Below, in pieces: positions 54,307 through 63,751 of a stretch of DNA of 64,000 nucleotides. The translations under genes were made by a program, and so were the position numbers. A model generated the notes under the pieces. That model was not told the DNA's origin. It saw only the letters and a list, made by a program, of their open reading frames with translations, and ran no database searches. Numbering within the stretch: the stretch's first letter is position 1; each line of letters opens with the position of its first letter. Source of the DNA: Aeromonas simiae (GTDB lineage: Bacteria > Pseudomonadota > Gammaproteobacteria > Enterobacterales > Aeromonadaceae); contig NZ_CDBY01000051.1 in assembly GCF_000820125.1 (NCBI RefSeq), positions 35,095-99,094 of the forward strand. Direction: 5' to 3'.

Positions 54307-55340
54307 CTAGAGGTGCTTGCGCCCCTGCACCAGCAGCCAGAGAAAGAAGGGGGCGCCGAGCAGGGCGGTGATGATGCCGACCGGCAGCTCGGCTGGGGCC
54401 AGCAGGGTGCGGGCCAGCATGTCGGCGGCCAGCAGCAGGGTGGCGCCGAGCAGGGCCGACAGCGGCAGCAGGCGGTGGTGGTTGGGGCCGGCCAGCAGGC
54501 GCACCAGATGAGGCACGACGAGGCCGATGAAGCCGATGAGGCGCACACCGCGACCGCCACACCGACCCCGGCGGCGGTGAGCAAAATGAGGCGCCGTTTG
54601 AGGGGCTGCACCGCCACGCCGAGGTGGCGCGCCTCCGACTCCCCGAGCAGCAGGGCGTTGAGGGGGCCGGCGTCACGCTGGAACAGCGCCAGCAGCAGCC
54701 CCAGCGTCAGCATGGCGAGCAGGACGTCGGCCGGCTTGCCGGCCGCCAGGCTCCCCATCTGCCACAGGCTCAGGTTGCGCAGCATCTGATCGTCGGCCAG
54801 GTAGGTGAGCAGGCCAATGGCGGCGCCAGAGAGGGCGGTGATGGCCACCCCGGCCAGCAGCATGACGGTGACCGAGGTGCCTTCTTCGCGGGTGCCGAGC
54901 AGGTAGACCAGGGTGGTGGTGAGCGCGCCGCCGAGAAAGGCCAGCAGGGGCAGCACGCCAACACCGATGGTGCGTTGCAGGTCAGTGCCGAGCGGCGCCA
55001 ACAGTACGATGGCCAGCGCCGCCCCGAGCGCGGCCCCGCCCGAGACGCCGATGATGCCGGGGTCGGCCAGCGGATTGCGAAACAGGCCCTGCATCACGGC
55101 GCCGCACAGACCGAGGATCCCGCCCACCGCGACGCAGAGCAGGGTGCGTGGCAGGCGGATCTCCTGCACCACCAGCTGTTGGTGGGGGGCCAGGGTCGAG
55201 CCCGGCAGCAGGGCGCCGAGACTCTCGCCAAGGCTGAGCGAGAGTGGCCCGGTCGCCAGCGAAAGCAGGCCGAGCAACAGCAACAGGCCAGTCAAGGCCA
55301 GCAGCAGAGGCGGCAGGGGCAGGCGGCGCAGTGTGGCCAT
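54307..55340 (-). pseudogene. hmuU: Haem ABC transporter permease hmuU, interrupted by a one-base frameshift
   Basis: Two frames together make one FecCD/BtuC-type permease of about 344 residues. The 5' frame (from ATG 55340) covers the N-terminal segments through [13 protein letters not shown]. The 3' frame resumes with [21 protein letters not shown] and ends at 54307. The junction is at 54538-54543: the minus strand reads TGCGCCTCATC where TGCGGCCTCATC would keep frame, so one G appears lost. Homologues read ...C-G[11 protein letters not shown] here. If real, HmuU is cut before its last third, or made by rare frameshifting. An assembly or sequencing error is equally possible. Confidence 0.88.
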
Positions 55341-55343
55341 GAC

Positions 55344-56177
55344 TCAGCGCATCCAATCGGTGATGTGGCGGGCCTGGGTCAGGGCGCTGAGGGAGAGGCC
55401 CCCCAGTAGGGCCTGCCCATCGATGGCGTGGATGGCGCCGCGCTGTCCGGCCGGGGTGGCGGCCAGCGCCGGTACCTCGGCCAGTACGGTGGCGGCATCC
55501 TGATAGTGCTGCCATTCGCGGCCGCTCACCAGCACCAGCTCGGGCTGCATCTTGATGAGGGATTCGGCGGCGATGGGCTTGTAACCCTGGAGTGCGGCCC
55601 CGAGGTGCTCACCCCCCGCCAGCCGGATCAGGGCGGCCGCCGTGGTGTCGCCGCCGGCCAGGCTCAGCGGCTGCCCTTTGTGCAGCAGCAGGAAGGCGAC
55701 CTTGCGCGCCGGTTGTCCGGCCCGTCGGGCCGCCAGGGCTTCGGCCTCGGCGGCGATCTTCTCTTTCAGTGCCTTGGCCTCGGGGGCGCGGCCGAGCACC
55801 CCGGCCAGGGTGTCGATGCGCTGGTAGAGGTTGTCCAGGGTCGGTGCGGTGGGTAGCTCGTTCACCGTGACCCCGGCCCGGGTGAGCTGATCGAGGGTCG
55901 CTTGCGGCCCCATCTCGTCGCTGCCGATGACCCGGCTCGGCGCCAGGCTTAAGATCCCCTCGGCGGCCAGAGCCCGGTGATAGCCGACCTTGGGCACCTT
56001 GAGGCCCTGGCTGCTCAGGTCGGTGGCGATGACCTGCTCCCCCGCTCCGAGCGCCTGCAACAGCTCGGTGGTGGCGGGGCCAATGCTGACGATGCGCTCG
56101 GCAGCAGAGAGGGATGGGGCAGCCAGCAGGGTGGCGAGGGCGATGCGGCAGAGCACGCGTCCGATACGAGACTCCAT
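55344..56177 (-). CDS. hmuT: Periplasmic haem-binding protein HmuT
   Basis: A 277-residue exported protein with a signal peptide (MESRIGRVLCRIALATLLAAPSLSA) and a class III periplasmic-binding fold: RIVSIGPATTELLQALGAGEQVIATDLSSQ at the N-terminus, GYHRALAAEGILSLAPSRVIGSDEMGP, and VSGREWQHYQDAATVLAEVPALAATPAGQ. It delivers haem to HmuUV. ATG 56177 has GGAG 9 nt upstream. It is the first gene of hmuTUV and 69 bases from a Fur box shared with divergent hutXZ. Confidence 0.92.
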   Translation of the reverse strand: MESRIGRVLCRIALATLLAAPSLSAAERIVSIGPATTELLQALGAGEQVIATDLSSQGLKVPKVGYHRALAAEGILSLAPSRVIGSDEMGPQATLDQLTRAGVTVNELPTAPTLDNLYQRIDTLAGVLGRAPEAKALKEKIAAEAEALAARRAGQPARKVAFLLLHKGQPLSLAGGDTTAAALIRLAGGEHLGAALQGYKPIAAESLIKMQPELVLVSGREWQHYQDAATVLAEVPALAATPAGQRGAIHAIDGQALLGGLSLSALTQARHITDWMR

Positions 56178-56245
56178 GGCAAGTGGCTCCAGAGAGGAAA
56201 ATGAGGGTGGGCCGCAGCATAACAAGGGCAACATCAAAATGCACT

Positions 56246-56264
56246 GGTAATGATAGTTATTATC
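56246..56264. promoter_or_regulatory. Fur box between hmuTUV and hutXZ
   Basis: GGTAATGATAGTTATTATC matches 16 of 19 positions of the Fur consensus GATAATGATAATCATTATC. It lies between divergent hmuT (56177) and hutX (56334) and could repress both when iron is plentiful. Confidence 0.85.
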
Positions 56265-56333
56265 AATTGCATTTATTCATTCTCTTCTCGTAAAGTAGTG
56301 CTCACGTTGAGCGTGCAGAACGATGGGGAGACG

Positions 56334-56837
56334 ATGACCATTGCACAACAGATCCACCACCTGCTGACCGAGGATCCGGACTTGCACCCTTCCCGCATCG
56401 CCACCACCCTGGGGGTGAGCGAGTGGGACGTGGTGCGCCACCTGCCGGCCGAGCTGGTGACCCTGCTGCCGGGGGAGCAGGCCGAGTCACTGCTGGGGCA
56501 GCTGGCCGACTGGGGGCCCGTCACCACGATTGTCGAGTCTTGCGGCTCAATCTTCGAGGTGAAGGCCCCCTTCCCGCCGGGCAAGTGCGCGCGTGGCTAC
56601 TACAACCTGATGGGCCGCGACGATGAGCTGCATGGTCACCTCAAGCTCGACGCCGTGGCCCACATCGCCCTGGTGAGCAAGCGTTTCATGGGCAAGGAGG
56701 GGCACTCCTTCCAGTTTTTCGATGCGGCGGGGCGCTGCATCTTCAAGATCTATCTGGGCCGTGACCACCAGCGCCACCTCTTGCCGGAGCAAGTGGCGCG
56801 CTTCATGGCCCTGCGCAAGGGAGTCATCCATGAGTGA
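56334..56837 (+). CDS. hutX: Haem utilisation protein HutX
   Basis: A 167-residue cytoplasmic protein of the HutX/ChuX family: an N-terminal helical part (LGVSEWDVVRHLPAELVTLLPGEQ), then a beta-rich haem-binding domain (GPVTTIVESCGSIFEVKAPFPPGKCARGYYNLMG, HLKLDAVAHIALVSKRFMGKEGHSFQFFDA). HutX is thought to carry haem and pass it to HutZ, encoded next with an 8-base overlap. ATG 56334 follows GGGGAG. It lies downstream of the Fur box. Confidence 0.92.
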   Translation: MTIAQQIHHLLTEDPDLHPSRIATTLGVSEWDVVRHLPAELVTLLPGEQAESLLGQLADWGPVTTIVESCGSIFEVKAPFPPGKCARGYYNLMGRDDELHGHLKLDAVAHIALVSKRFMGKEGHSFQFFDAAGRCIFKIYLGRDHQRHLLPEQVARFMALRKGVIHE

Positions 56838-57387
56838 ACGTCAAGAGCGCCTGCAAGGCAGGCTGCAACCGGAGATCCGTGCGTTTCGCGACGCCTGCCG
56901 CACCGTGCAGCTGGCCACCGTCGATGGCGAAGGGGTGCCCAACGCCAGCTATGCGCCGTTCGTGCTGCAAGAAGATGGCTATTACGTGCTCATCTCCGAG
57001 ATCGCCCGCCATGCCCGCAACTTGCAGCAGGTGCCGCGTGTCTCGCTGATGCTGATCGAGGATGAAGGGGCCGCCCGCGAGCTGTTTGCCAGAAAGCGGC
57101 TCACCTTCGATGCCAGCGCCGAGGTGGTGGCGCGCGATGATCCCCGCTGGACCGTCGCCGTGGCGGCGCTGGAGGGGCGCTTTGGCGAGATTGTTAGCGG
57201 GCTCTCCAACCTCAAGGACTTCGTGCTGTTTCGCTTAACGCCCGAGCAGGGGCTGTTTGTGAAGGGATTCGGCCAGGCGTTTCGCGTGAGCGGTGACGAG
57301 CTGGTGGATGTTGTTCATCTGGCCGAGGGGCACAGGCGCATCGACAACGATGCCGAGATCGCCACCCCAGCCGATGAGCTGCGCTAA
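56830..57387 (+). CDS. hutZ: Haem-degrading protein HutZ
   Basis: A 185-residue protein with the split-barrel, FMN-binding-like fold of HutZ/HugZ: FRDACRTVQLATVDGEGVPNASYAPFVLQEDGYYVLISEIARHARNLQQVPRVSLMLIEDE, then KRLTFDA and KDFVLFRLTPEQGLFVKGFGQAF. In Vibrio the homologue breaks down haem to release iron. GGGAG lies 6 nt before ATG 56830; the overlap with hutX implies coupled translation. A terminator hairpin follows. Confidence 0.92.
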   Translation: MSERQERLQGRLQPEIRAFRDACRTVQLATVDGEGVPNASYAPFVLQEDGYYVLISEIARHARNLQQVPRVSLMLIEDEGAARELFARKRLTFDASAEVVARDDPRWTVAVAALEGRFGEIVSGLSNLKDFVLFRLTPEQGLFVKGFGQAFRVSGDELVDVVHLAEGHRRIDNDAEIATPADELR

Positions 57388-57401
57388 GGGCGAAGAGGAG
57401 C

Positions 57402-57434
57402 AACGGGCAGCCACGGCTGCCCGTTCTGTTTTCT
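57402..57434 (+). terminator. Intrinsic terminator after hutZ
   Basis: AACGGGCAGCC and GGCTGCCCGTT form an 11-bp stem, followed by CTGTTTTC. Confidence 0.75.
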
Positions 57435-57440
57435 GCGGCA

Positions 57441-58472
57441 TCAGGGCCATGGGCGGGCTCGGCTGCTCAACTCAGTGGCCGTCGACGCCATGGCCTGAGT
57501 GAAGGTGAACGAGGGTAGCTCGTTGTAGCGCTGCTGATACTCCTTGGCAAAGCGGCCCAGCTGGCTGAAACCGCAGTCGAGGGCGATCAGCGAGACACTC
57601 TCGTGGCGCTGGGCATTGAGCAGGCGCCGGCGCACCTCCCGAAACCGCAGCTCCCGGAAATAGGCGATGGGAGAGCAGCCGTAGAAGTGGTGAAAGTCGT
57701 GATAGAGCTTCTTCTTGGCGACGCCGGCCGTGCGTTCGAGATCGGCCAGCGTCAGCGGTTGATCCAGCATCTCTTCCATCATGCTGACCAGCTCGTGCAA
57801 GTAATCCGGTCGTCTGAGCAGGCGGGCCTCGAGCTGCTGGCTGTAGTTGTGGGGCTGATGCTGCAACAGCAGCGACAGCAGAATGTCCTGATAGGCCGTC
57901 CAGATGGTGCTGTGGTCGACGAGGGAGTAGGGGTTGAGCAGCATGTTGCTCAGCGAGCCGATGGTGTGCCACCAGAGCCCCATTTCGCCGTTCAGGGCGA
58001 TGCCGGGCTCGAAGATCACCGGTCGGGTGATATCGCGGTTGAGCAGGGTGGCGAGCTTGTGCTCTAGCGCCTCCCGGGAGACCCGCACCTGACGTTTGCG
58101 GCAGTGGGCATCGAGTGAGAGACGAAAAGGGTGGCCTGGCGAGATGATCAGTCCCTGCTCGGCATCCGACTCCACGCAACTTTTCAGGTGTTCAAACTGC
58201 TGGGTGCCCGAGATGGGCAGGCTGATGCTGTAACTGTGCAACAGATCGTCGGTCTTGATGCTGACGTCGGTTTCGTAGGCGAGCATACCCAGTGCCAGAT
58301 GACCCAGGCGTATGCCCTGATGGTGAAAACGCAGGTGGTGAGGATGAGGGGTTTCCAACTCATGGGGGCCGCAAATCTGGCTCATCCAGTCACGGGCAGA
58401 CGTGGTGCTGCAAAACTCGACATTGATGATCTCCTTGCGCAGCTCACTTTGCTTGTGCTGACGCCGTTTCAT
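57441..58472 (-). CDS. AraC/XylS-family transcriptional regulator
   Basis: A 343-residue regulator. The N-terminal sensing domain (about 15-200) resembles the AraC-binding-like domain of XylS, AntR and BenR regulators, with an ISPGHPFRLSL segment. The C-terminal domain (about 225-330) has two helix-turn-helix motifs: LTLADLERTAGVAKKKLYHDFHHFYGCSPIAYFRELRFREVRRRL and SVSLIALDCGFSQLGRFAKEYQQRYNELP. It is divergent from the dioxygenase operon and most likely activates it when the aromatic substrate is bound. GGAGG lies 7 nt before ATG 58472. Confidence 0.88.
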   Translation of the reverse strand: MKRRQHKQSELRKEIINVEFCSTTSARDWMSQICGPHELETPHPHHLRFHHQGIRLGHLALGMLAYETDVSIKTDDLLHSYSISLPISGTQQFEHLKSCVESDAEQGLIISPGHPFRLSLDAHCRKRQVRVSREALEHKLATLLNRDITRPVIFEPGIALNGEMGLWWHTIGSLSNMLLNPYSLVDHSTIWTAYQDILLSLLLQHQPHNYSQQLEARLLRRPDYLHELVSMMEEMLDQPLTLADLERTAGVAKKKLYHDFHHFYGCSPIAYFRELRFREVRRRLLNAQRHESVSLIALDCGFSQLGRFAKEYQQRYNELPSFTFTQAMASTATELSSRARPWP

Positions 58473-58799
58473 GTCTCTTCCTCCTGAACATCCCTGTTGT
58501 GGTTCCGAACAACTCCTTGTTCAGATCTGTCCGCCTCACTTCCTTTTCTCAGCCCGCCATAAGACGCCACATTAACAAAAATAAAACAACACAATTGGTG
58601 TGTGAAAATCATACATTGCTGTTTTTTATCGTTATTATTTTTGTCTGTATTTATTTTGCGCAAAGTTGTGACTTGTGTTGGTTAACGAAAAGATAACAAG
58701 AAGTGGCTATCGATTGTGCAGGAAGTGAATAGTGTTCGGATTTGTTCGCTGGCTATCCTTGGCCCACTTGCACAACTGTGCTTAGGAGGGAAACGAAAC
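58473..58799. promoter_or_regulatory. AT-rich divergent control region of the aromatic operon
   Basis: About 330 bases between the regulator and the dioxygenase genes, markedly AT-rich from 58560 to 58720. Near the regulator it holds the inverted repeat GAACAA-CTCC-TTGTTC (58507-58522) and a nearby GAACA (58488). The dioxygenase ribosome binding site GGAGGG is at 58785-58790. I see no certain -10/-35 pair. Confidence 0.4.
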
Positions 58800-60182
58800 A
58801 TGGGAACCCAAAGGGATTTGGCTCAGTGGCAGCAATACGTTCAGCAGAGCCTGGATTTTCGGCCCGACGAAGGCATTTTCCGTGTCGCTCGGGATATTTT
58901 CACGGAGCCGGCGTTGTTCGATCTGGAGATGGAGCTGATTTTCGAAAAGCAGTGGATTTTTGCCTGTCATGAAAGTCAGATTGCCAATCCGAACGACTTC
59001 ATCACCATGCAGGCTGGCCGCCAGCCGATGATCATCACCCGCGACAGCCGGGGTGAGCTGCATGCGCTGGCCAATACCTGCCAGCACAGAGGCGCCACCC
59101 TGACCCGGGTGTGCAAGGGCAATCAGTCCACCTTTACCTGCCCGTTCCACGCCTGGGCCTACAAGTCAGACGGCCGTCTGGCCAAGGTCAAGGCGAGTGA
59201 GGAGTATGCCCCCGACTTCGATCGGGAGTGCCGCGGCCTGAGAAAGGCACGCATCGCCAGCTACCGGGGTTTTGTCTTCATCAATCTGGATCAGGCATCG
59301 ACCCTGAGCCTGGAAGATTACCTGGGCGATACCCGCCTGTTCCTGGACATGATGGTGGAGCAGTCGGCGACCGAAGAGTTGGAGGTGTTGCCTGGGCAGT
59401 CCACCTATACCTTCGACGGCAACTGGAAGCTGCAAACCGAGAACGGGCTGGATGGTTATCACGTCAGCACGGTGCACTTTAACTACGTCAGCACGGTGCA
59501 GCATCGCCGCGAGATCGACTCGCACAAACCCGATCAGGTCAATGCCACCCTCGACTACAGCAAGCTGGGGGCCGGTGACAAGAACACCGACGATGGCTGG
59601 TTCTCATTCCCGTACGGGCACAGCGTGCTGTTTAGCGACATGCCCAACCCTGAAGTGCGTCCCGGTTATCACACCGTCATGCCGCGCCTGCGCGAGCGCC
59701 ACACCGAAGAGTGGGCGCAGTGGGCCATGCACCGGCTGCGTAACCTCAATATCTACCCCAGCCTGTTCTTCATGGATCAGATCAGCTCCCAGTTGCGGAT
59801 CATCCGCCCTGTGGCCTGGGACAAGACCGAAGTGATCAGCCTCTGCCTGGGGGTCAAGGGGGAGTCGGCGCAGGACAGGGAGAACCGCATTCGCCAGTTC
59901 GAAGACTTCTTCAACGTCTCCGGCATGGGCACCCCGGACGATCTGGTGGAGTTTCGCGAATCCCAGCGCGGCTTCGAGGCGCGGCTTTCACCCTGGAGCG
60001 ACATCTCGCGTGGTTACCACCAGTGGCAGCGAGGGGAGACGCACAACAGCCGGATCCTCGGCATTAAGCCGGTGATCACGGGCATCGAGTGCACCCACGA
60101 GGGGCTCTATGTGAATCAGCACCAGGCGTGGCAGCAAACCATGCTCGACGGTTTGCAGCAAAAGATGAAGCAGGAGGCATAA
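58800..60182 (+). CDS. Ring-hydroxylating dioxygenase large subunit, benzoate/anthranilate type
   Basis: A 460-residue Rieske oxygenase alpha subunit. The Rieske [2Fe-2S] ligands are Cys94 and His96 (TCQHRGA), then Cys114 and His117 (CPFHAW). The mononuclear iron site is NGLDGYHVSTVH (Asp218, His221, His226), with a distal Asp expected in the C-terminal half. Overall similarity is to BenA/AntA/XylX, which add O2 to benzoate or anthranilate. No dihydrodiol dehydrogenase (benD) follows the reductase gene; anthranilate dioxygenase needs none, so anthranilate is a good candidate. A 5' GGAGGG sits 9 nt before the ATG. The substrate is not proven. Confidence 0.9.
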   Translation: MGTQRDLAQWQQYVQQSLDFRPDEGIFRVARDIFTEPALFDLEMELIFEKQWIFACHESQIANPNDFITMQAGRQPMIITRDSRGELHALANTCQHRGATLTRVCKGNQSTFTCPFHAWAYKSDGRLAKVKASEEYAPDFDRECRGLRKARIASYRGFVFINLDQASTLSLEDYLGDTRLFLDMMVEQSATEELEVLPGQSTYTFDGNWKLQTENGLDGYHVSTVHFNYVSTVQHRREIDSHKPDQVNATLDYSKLGAGDKNTDDGWFSFPYGHSVLFSDMPNPEVRPGYHTVMPRLRERHTEEWAQWAMHRLRNLNIYPSLFFMDQISSQLRIIRPVAWDKTEVISLCLGVKGESAQDRENRIRQFEDFFNVSGMGTPDDLVEFRESQRGFEARLSPWSDISRGYHQWQRGETHNSRILGIKPVITGIECTHEGLYVNQHQAWQQTMLDGLQQKMKQEA

Positions 60183-60186
60183 CACC

Positions 60187-60672
60187 ATGGCGCTCCAACA
60201 CGATTTGGAACAGTTCTTCTATCAGCTTTCCGGTTACTGCGATGAGCAGGATTGGGATCGCTATGTGGCGCAGTTCGCCCCTGATTGCGAGTTGCATATC
60301 CCCCAGTGGGACAGCGAGCACCGCTACACCCAGGACCCCAAGACCGAGATGTCGCTGATGTACTACCCCAACCGGGGCGGGCTCGAGGATCGGGTCTTTC
60401 GGATCCGCACCGGCAAATCCGCGGCTTCCAATCCGATGCCGCGCACCCTGCACCTGATCAACAACGTGCGGCTGACCGAGCTGGAGGGCGGTGAGGTGCA
60501 GGCCAAGGTGAACTGGGTGACCCACTACTACCGCTTTGGCGAGGCGAGCAGCTTCTTCGGGGTGGCCCACTACCGCCTGCGCCAAGAGCAGGGGAGCTGG
60601 CTCATCACTTACAAGCAGTCGATCCTGTTCAACGACAAGATCAACGCGGTGCTCGATTTCTATCACGTCTAA
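60187..60672 (+). CDS. Ring-hydroxylating dioxygenase small subunit
   Basis: A 161-residue beta subunit with an NTF2-like fold, matching BenB/AntB in size and sequence: LEQFFYQLSGYCDEQDWDRYVAQFAPDCELHIPQWDSEHRYTQDPKTEMSLMYYPNRGGLEDRVFRIRTGKSAAS. It assembles with the alpha subunit into an (alpha-beta)3 oxygenase. GAGG lies 9 nt before the ATG, and it starts 4 bases after the large subunit. Confidence 0.92.
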   Translation: MALQHDLEQFFYQLSGYCDEQDWDRYVAQFAPDCELHIPQWDSEHRYTQDPKTEMSLMYYPNRGGLEDRVFRIRTGKSAASNPMPRTLHLINNVRLTELEGGEVQAKVNWVTHYYRFGEASSFFGVAHYRLRQEQGSWLITYKQSILFNDKINAVLDFYHV

Positions 60673-60685
60673 CGGATGGGGTGTC

Positions 60686-61693
60686 ATGTCATATTCTGCT
60701 GCGATCGTATTTCGTGACGGCAACACCCGCTTCATCCGGGTGAATGAGAACGAGTTGCTGATCGATGCTGCTCTGCGCCAGGGCGTCACGCTGCCGGTCG
60801 ATTGCCGCGAGGGTGTCTGTGCAACCTGTCGCTGCCACTGTGAGTCGGGCGAGGTGGATCTCGACTACGTGGATGATGAAGCGCTAACCCGTGAGGAACT
60901 GCAGGCCGGCCATGTGCTGGCCTGTCAGACCCGCCTGCGTTCGGCCGCTTCCTTCTATTTCGATGTGGACGCGGCCCTGTGCAGCGTCTCACCGCAACGC
61001 TACCAAGGGGTGGTCAGCGCCGTGGATCTGGTTTCCGATTCGGTGGTGACGCTGGATGTCACCCTGGAGGGGGCCGAACACCTGCGCTTCCTGCCGGGTC
61101 AGTATGCCCGCCTCCAGGTGCCGGGCAGCGACAGCTGGCGCGCCTACTCCTTTGCCAATGGTGAGGTGGTCAAAGGGCAGATCCGTTTTCTGATCCGCCT
61201 GCTGCCCAGCGGGGCCATGAGCGACTACCTGCGCCAGCGTGCCCAGCCGGGGGACCCCATCGCACTGGATGCCCCTTTCGGCGCCTTCTACCTGCGGGAA
61301 GTGACCCGGCCGCTGCTGATGGTGGCGGGGGGCACTGGCCTCTCGGCGTTTCTCAGCATGCTGGATCGCCTGGAGCAGCAAGGGGCCCGCTACCCGATAC
61401 GCCTGTGCTATGGCGTGACCAAGGAGGGGGATCTGTGCGAGCTGGCGCGGCTGGAGGAGTACAAGCAGCGCCTGCCCGATTTTGACTATCAGGTGATCGT
61501 CATGGCGCCTTCCGCTCAGTGGCAGGGGCGCCAAGGGGTGGTGTGCGATCTGTTTGACCCCGGTTTTCTCGATACCCCCTTCGATGCCTACCTGTGTGGC
61601 CCGCCGCCCATGATAGAGGCGACCCAGCAGTGGCTGGCCAGTCATCCGGTCGCCGAGCATCACCTCTATTTCGAAAAATTTGTATCCAGCTAA
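60686..61693 (+). CDS. Dioxygenase electron-transfer reductase (BenC/AntC type)
   Basis: A 335-residue three-part reductase. The N-terminal plant-type [2Fe-2S] domain has Cys40, Cys45, Cys48 (VDCREGVCATC) and Cys80 (LACQTRL). An FAD domain follows (RAYSFAN for flavin binding), then an NAD domain (LLMVAGGTGLSAFLSML ... YLCGPPPMIEA). It passes electrons from NADH to the Rieske centre. It lies 13 bases after the small-subunit gene. Confidence 0.93.
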   Translation: MSYSAAIVFRDGNTRFIRVNENELLIDAALRQGVTLPVDCREGVCATCRCHCESGEVDLDYVDDEALTREELQAGHVLACQTRLRSAASFYFDVDAALCSVSPQRYQGVVSAVDLVSDSVVTLDVTLEGAEHLRFLPGQYARLQVPGSDSWRAYSFANGEVVKGQIRFLIRLLPSGAMSDYLRQRAQPGDPIALDAPFGAFYLREVTRPLLMVAGGTGLSAFLSMLDRLEQQGARYPIRLCYGVTKEGDLCELARLEEYKQRLPDFDYQVIVMAPSAQWQGRQGVVCDLFDPGFLDTPFDAYLCGPPPMIEATQQWLASHPVAEHHLYFEKFVSS

Positions 61694-61779
61694 CTGAGCA
61701 AGGTGATGACTCCCTGACGCCATGGGCGTTGGGTTGGGCGTGTATTACCTGACATCCAACAGGATTGGAGACGTGAACA

Positions 61780-62688
61780 ATGACAAAACTCAAGGCCGCC
61801 ATCATAGGGCCGGGCAACATAGGCACGGATCTGCTGATGAAGATGCAGCGCTCCGAATGGATCGAGCCAGTCTGGATGGTCGGCATCGATCCCCTCTCCG
61901 AGGGGTTGCAGCGCGCCCGTGAGATGGGGATCAAGGTGAGCGACAGCGGGGTCGATGGCCTGCTGCCCCATGTGCTGGAGGACGACATCCGGATCGCATT
62001 CGATGCCACGTCGGCCTATGCCCATGCCGAGAACAGCATCAAGCTCAACGAGCTGGGAGTGGTCATGATCGACCTGACCCCGGCCGCCATCGGCCCCTTC
62101 TGTGTGCCCCCGGTCAACCTCAAGCAACATGCGGCCCAGCTGGCCATGAACGTCAACATGGTCACCTGTGGCGGACAGGCCACCATCCCCATGGTGGCGG
62201 CGGTCTCGCGGGTGCAGCCGGTGGCCTATGGCGAAATCATTGCCACCGTCTCCTCCCGCTCGGTCGGGCCAGGCACCCGCAAGAACATCGACGAGTTCAC
62301 CCGTACCACGGCCAAGGCCGTCGAGCAGGTGGGCGGGGCCCGCGAGGGCAAGGCCATCATCATCATCAACCCGGCCGAGCCCCCCTTAATGATGCGCGAC
62401 ACCGTGCACTGCCTGCTCGATGAGGAGCCGGATCAGGCGGCCATCACCCGCTCGGTGCTGGAGATGGTCGAGCAGGTGCGTCGCTACGTACCCGGCTACA
62501 CCCTGGTCAACGGCCCGGTCTTCGATGGCCGCAAGGTCTCGCTGTTCCTGGAGGTGGCCGGGCTGGGGGACTTCCTGCCCACCTATGCCGGCAACCTGGA
62601 CATCATGACGGCGGCGGCACTGCATACCGCCGAGATGCTGGCCATGGAGATCGCCAGCCACACCATCACACTGCCAGCGCGAGGATAA
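61780..62688 (+). CDS. Acetaldehyde dehydrogenase (acylating), DmpF/MhpF family
   Basis: A 302-residue enzyme that turns acetaldehyde into acetyl-CoA with NAD. The N-terminal nucleotide motif is [12 protein letters not shown], the active-site Cys is in [20 protein letters not shown], and [33 protein letters not shown] is conserved. It forms a channelled complex with the aldolase encoded next, four bases downstream. GGAG lies 9 nt before the ATG. It belongs to the lower meta-cleavage pathway. Confidence 0.95.
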   Translation: MTKLKAAIIGPGNIGTDLLMKMQRSEWIEPVWMVGIDPLSEGLQRAREMGIKVSDSGVDGLLPHVLEDDIRIAFDATSAYAHAENSIKLNELGVVMIDLTPAAIGPFCVPPVNLKQHAAQLAMNVNMVTCGGQATIPMVAAVSRVQPVAYGEIIATVSSRSVGPGTRKNIDEFTRTTAKAVEQVGGAREGKAIIIINPAEPPLMMRDTVHCLLDEEPDQAAITRSVLEMVEQVRRYVPGYTLVNGPVFDGRKVSLFLEVAGLGDFLPTYAGNLDIMTAAALHTAEMLAMEIASHTITLPARG

Positions 62689-62692
62689 CGAG

Positions 62693-63715
62693 ATGGAACA
62701 ACAGCACAAGGTCGTGCGGCTGCATGACATGAGCCTGCGTGACGGCATGCACGCCAAACGGCATCAGCTCTCCCTCGAGCAGGTGGTGTCGGTCGCGACC
62801 GGCCTGGATGAGGCCGGCGTGCCGCTGATCGAGGTGACCCATGGCGATGGGCTGGGGGGGGCGTCCCTCAACTACGGCTTCCCGGCCCACAGCGACGAGG
62901 AGTACCTCAAGGCGGTGGTGCCGCGCATGAAGCAGGCCAAGATTTCGGCCCTGCTGCTGCCGGGGATCGGCACGGTCGATCACCTGCGCATGGCTGTCGA
63001 TTGCGGGATCAGCACGGTGCGGGTGGCGACCCACTGCACCGAGGCCGACGTGTCGGAGCAGCACATCGGCATGGCCGCCAAGCTGGGGCTCGACACGGTG
63101 GGCTTTTTGATGATGGCGCACATGGCCAGCCCGCAGACCCTGCTGGAGCAGGCGCGGCTCATGGTGAGCTATGGGGCCAACTGCATCTATTGCACCGACT
63201 CGGCGGGTTACATGCTGCCTGGCGATGTGGCCGAGCGTTTTCGGCTGCTGCGCGCCGAGCTGCCGGCGGAGATCGAGCTGGGCTTTCATGGCCACCACAA
63301 CCTGGGGATGGCGATCGCCAACTCGCTGGTGGCCATCGAGTGCGGCGCCAGCCGGATCGACGGCTCGGTGGCCGGGCTGGGGGCGGGGGCCGGCAACACG
63401 CCGCTGGAGGTGCTGTGCGCCGTGCTCGAGCGCATGGGGACCCCGAGCGGCGTCGATCTCTACCGGATCATGGACGTGGCCGAGGATCGGGTGGTGCCCA
63501 TGATGGATCAGCCGATTCGGATGGATCGGGATGCCCTGACCCTGGGCTATGCCGGGGTCTACTCCTCCTTCCTCTTGTTTGCCAAGCGCGCCGAGCAGAA
63601 GTACGGCGTGTCGGCGCGCGACATCCTGGTCGAGCTGGGGCGGCGCGGCACCGTCGGCGGGCAGGAGGACATGATTGAAGACCTGGCGCTGACCATGGCC
63701 AGAGCGGCGCGTTGA
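62693..63715 (+). CDS. 4-hydroxy-2-oxovalerate aldolase, DmpG/MhpE family
   Basis: A 340-residue HMGL-like aldolase. [16 protein letters not shown] begins the barrel with the catalytic Arg-Asp pair, [11 protein letters not shown] follows, and [45 protein letters not shown] holds the metal-binding His-x-His. It splits 4-hydroxy-2-oxovalerate into pyruvate and acetaldehyde and passes the aldehyde to the preceding enzyme. Confidence 0.95.
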   Translation: MEQQHKVVRLHDMSLRDGMHAKRHQLSLEQVVSVATGLDEAGVPLIEVTHGDGLGGASLNYGFPAHSDEEYLKAVVPRMKQAKISALLLPGIGTVDHLRMAVDCGISTVRVATHCTEADVSEQHIGMAAKLGLDTVGFLMMAHMASPQTLLEQARLMVSYGANCIYCTDSAGYMLPGDVAERFRLLRAELPAEIELGFHGHHNLGMAIANSLVAIECGASRIDGSVAGLGAGAGNTPLEVLCAVLERMGTPSGVDLYRIMDVAEDRVVPMMDQPIRMDRDALTLGYAGVYSSFLLFAKRAEQKYGVSARDILVELGRRGTVGGQEDMIEDLALTMARAAR

Positions 63716-63751
63716 GCGGCCAAGGGCCGACGGAAATCGTAAGGATCACAG

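Noticed and set aside
54307-54546. A separate 79-residue membrane protein gene
   Set aside because: It is the displaced C-terminal end of HmuU; it starts mid-domain and has no ribosome binding site of its own.
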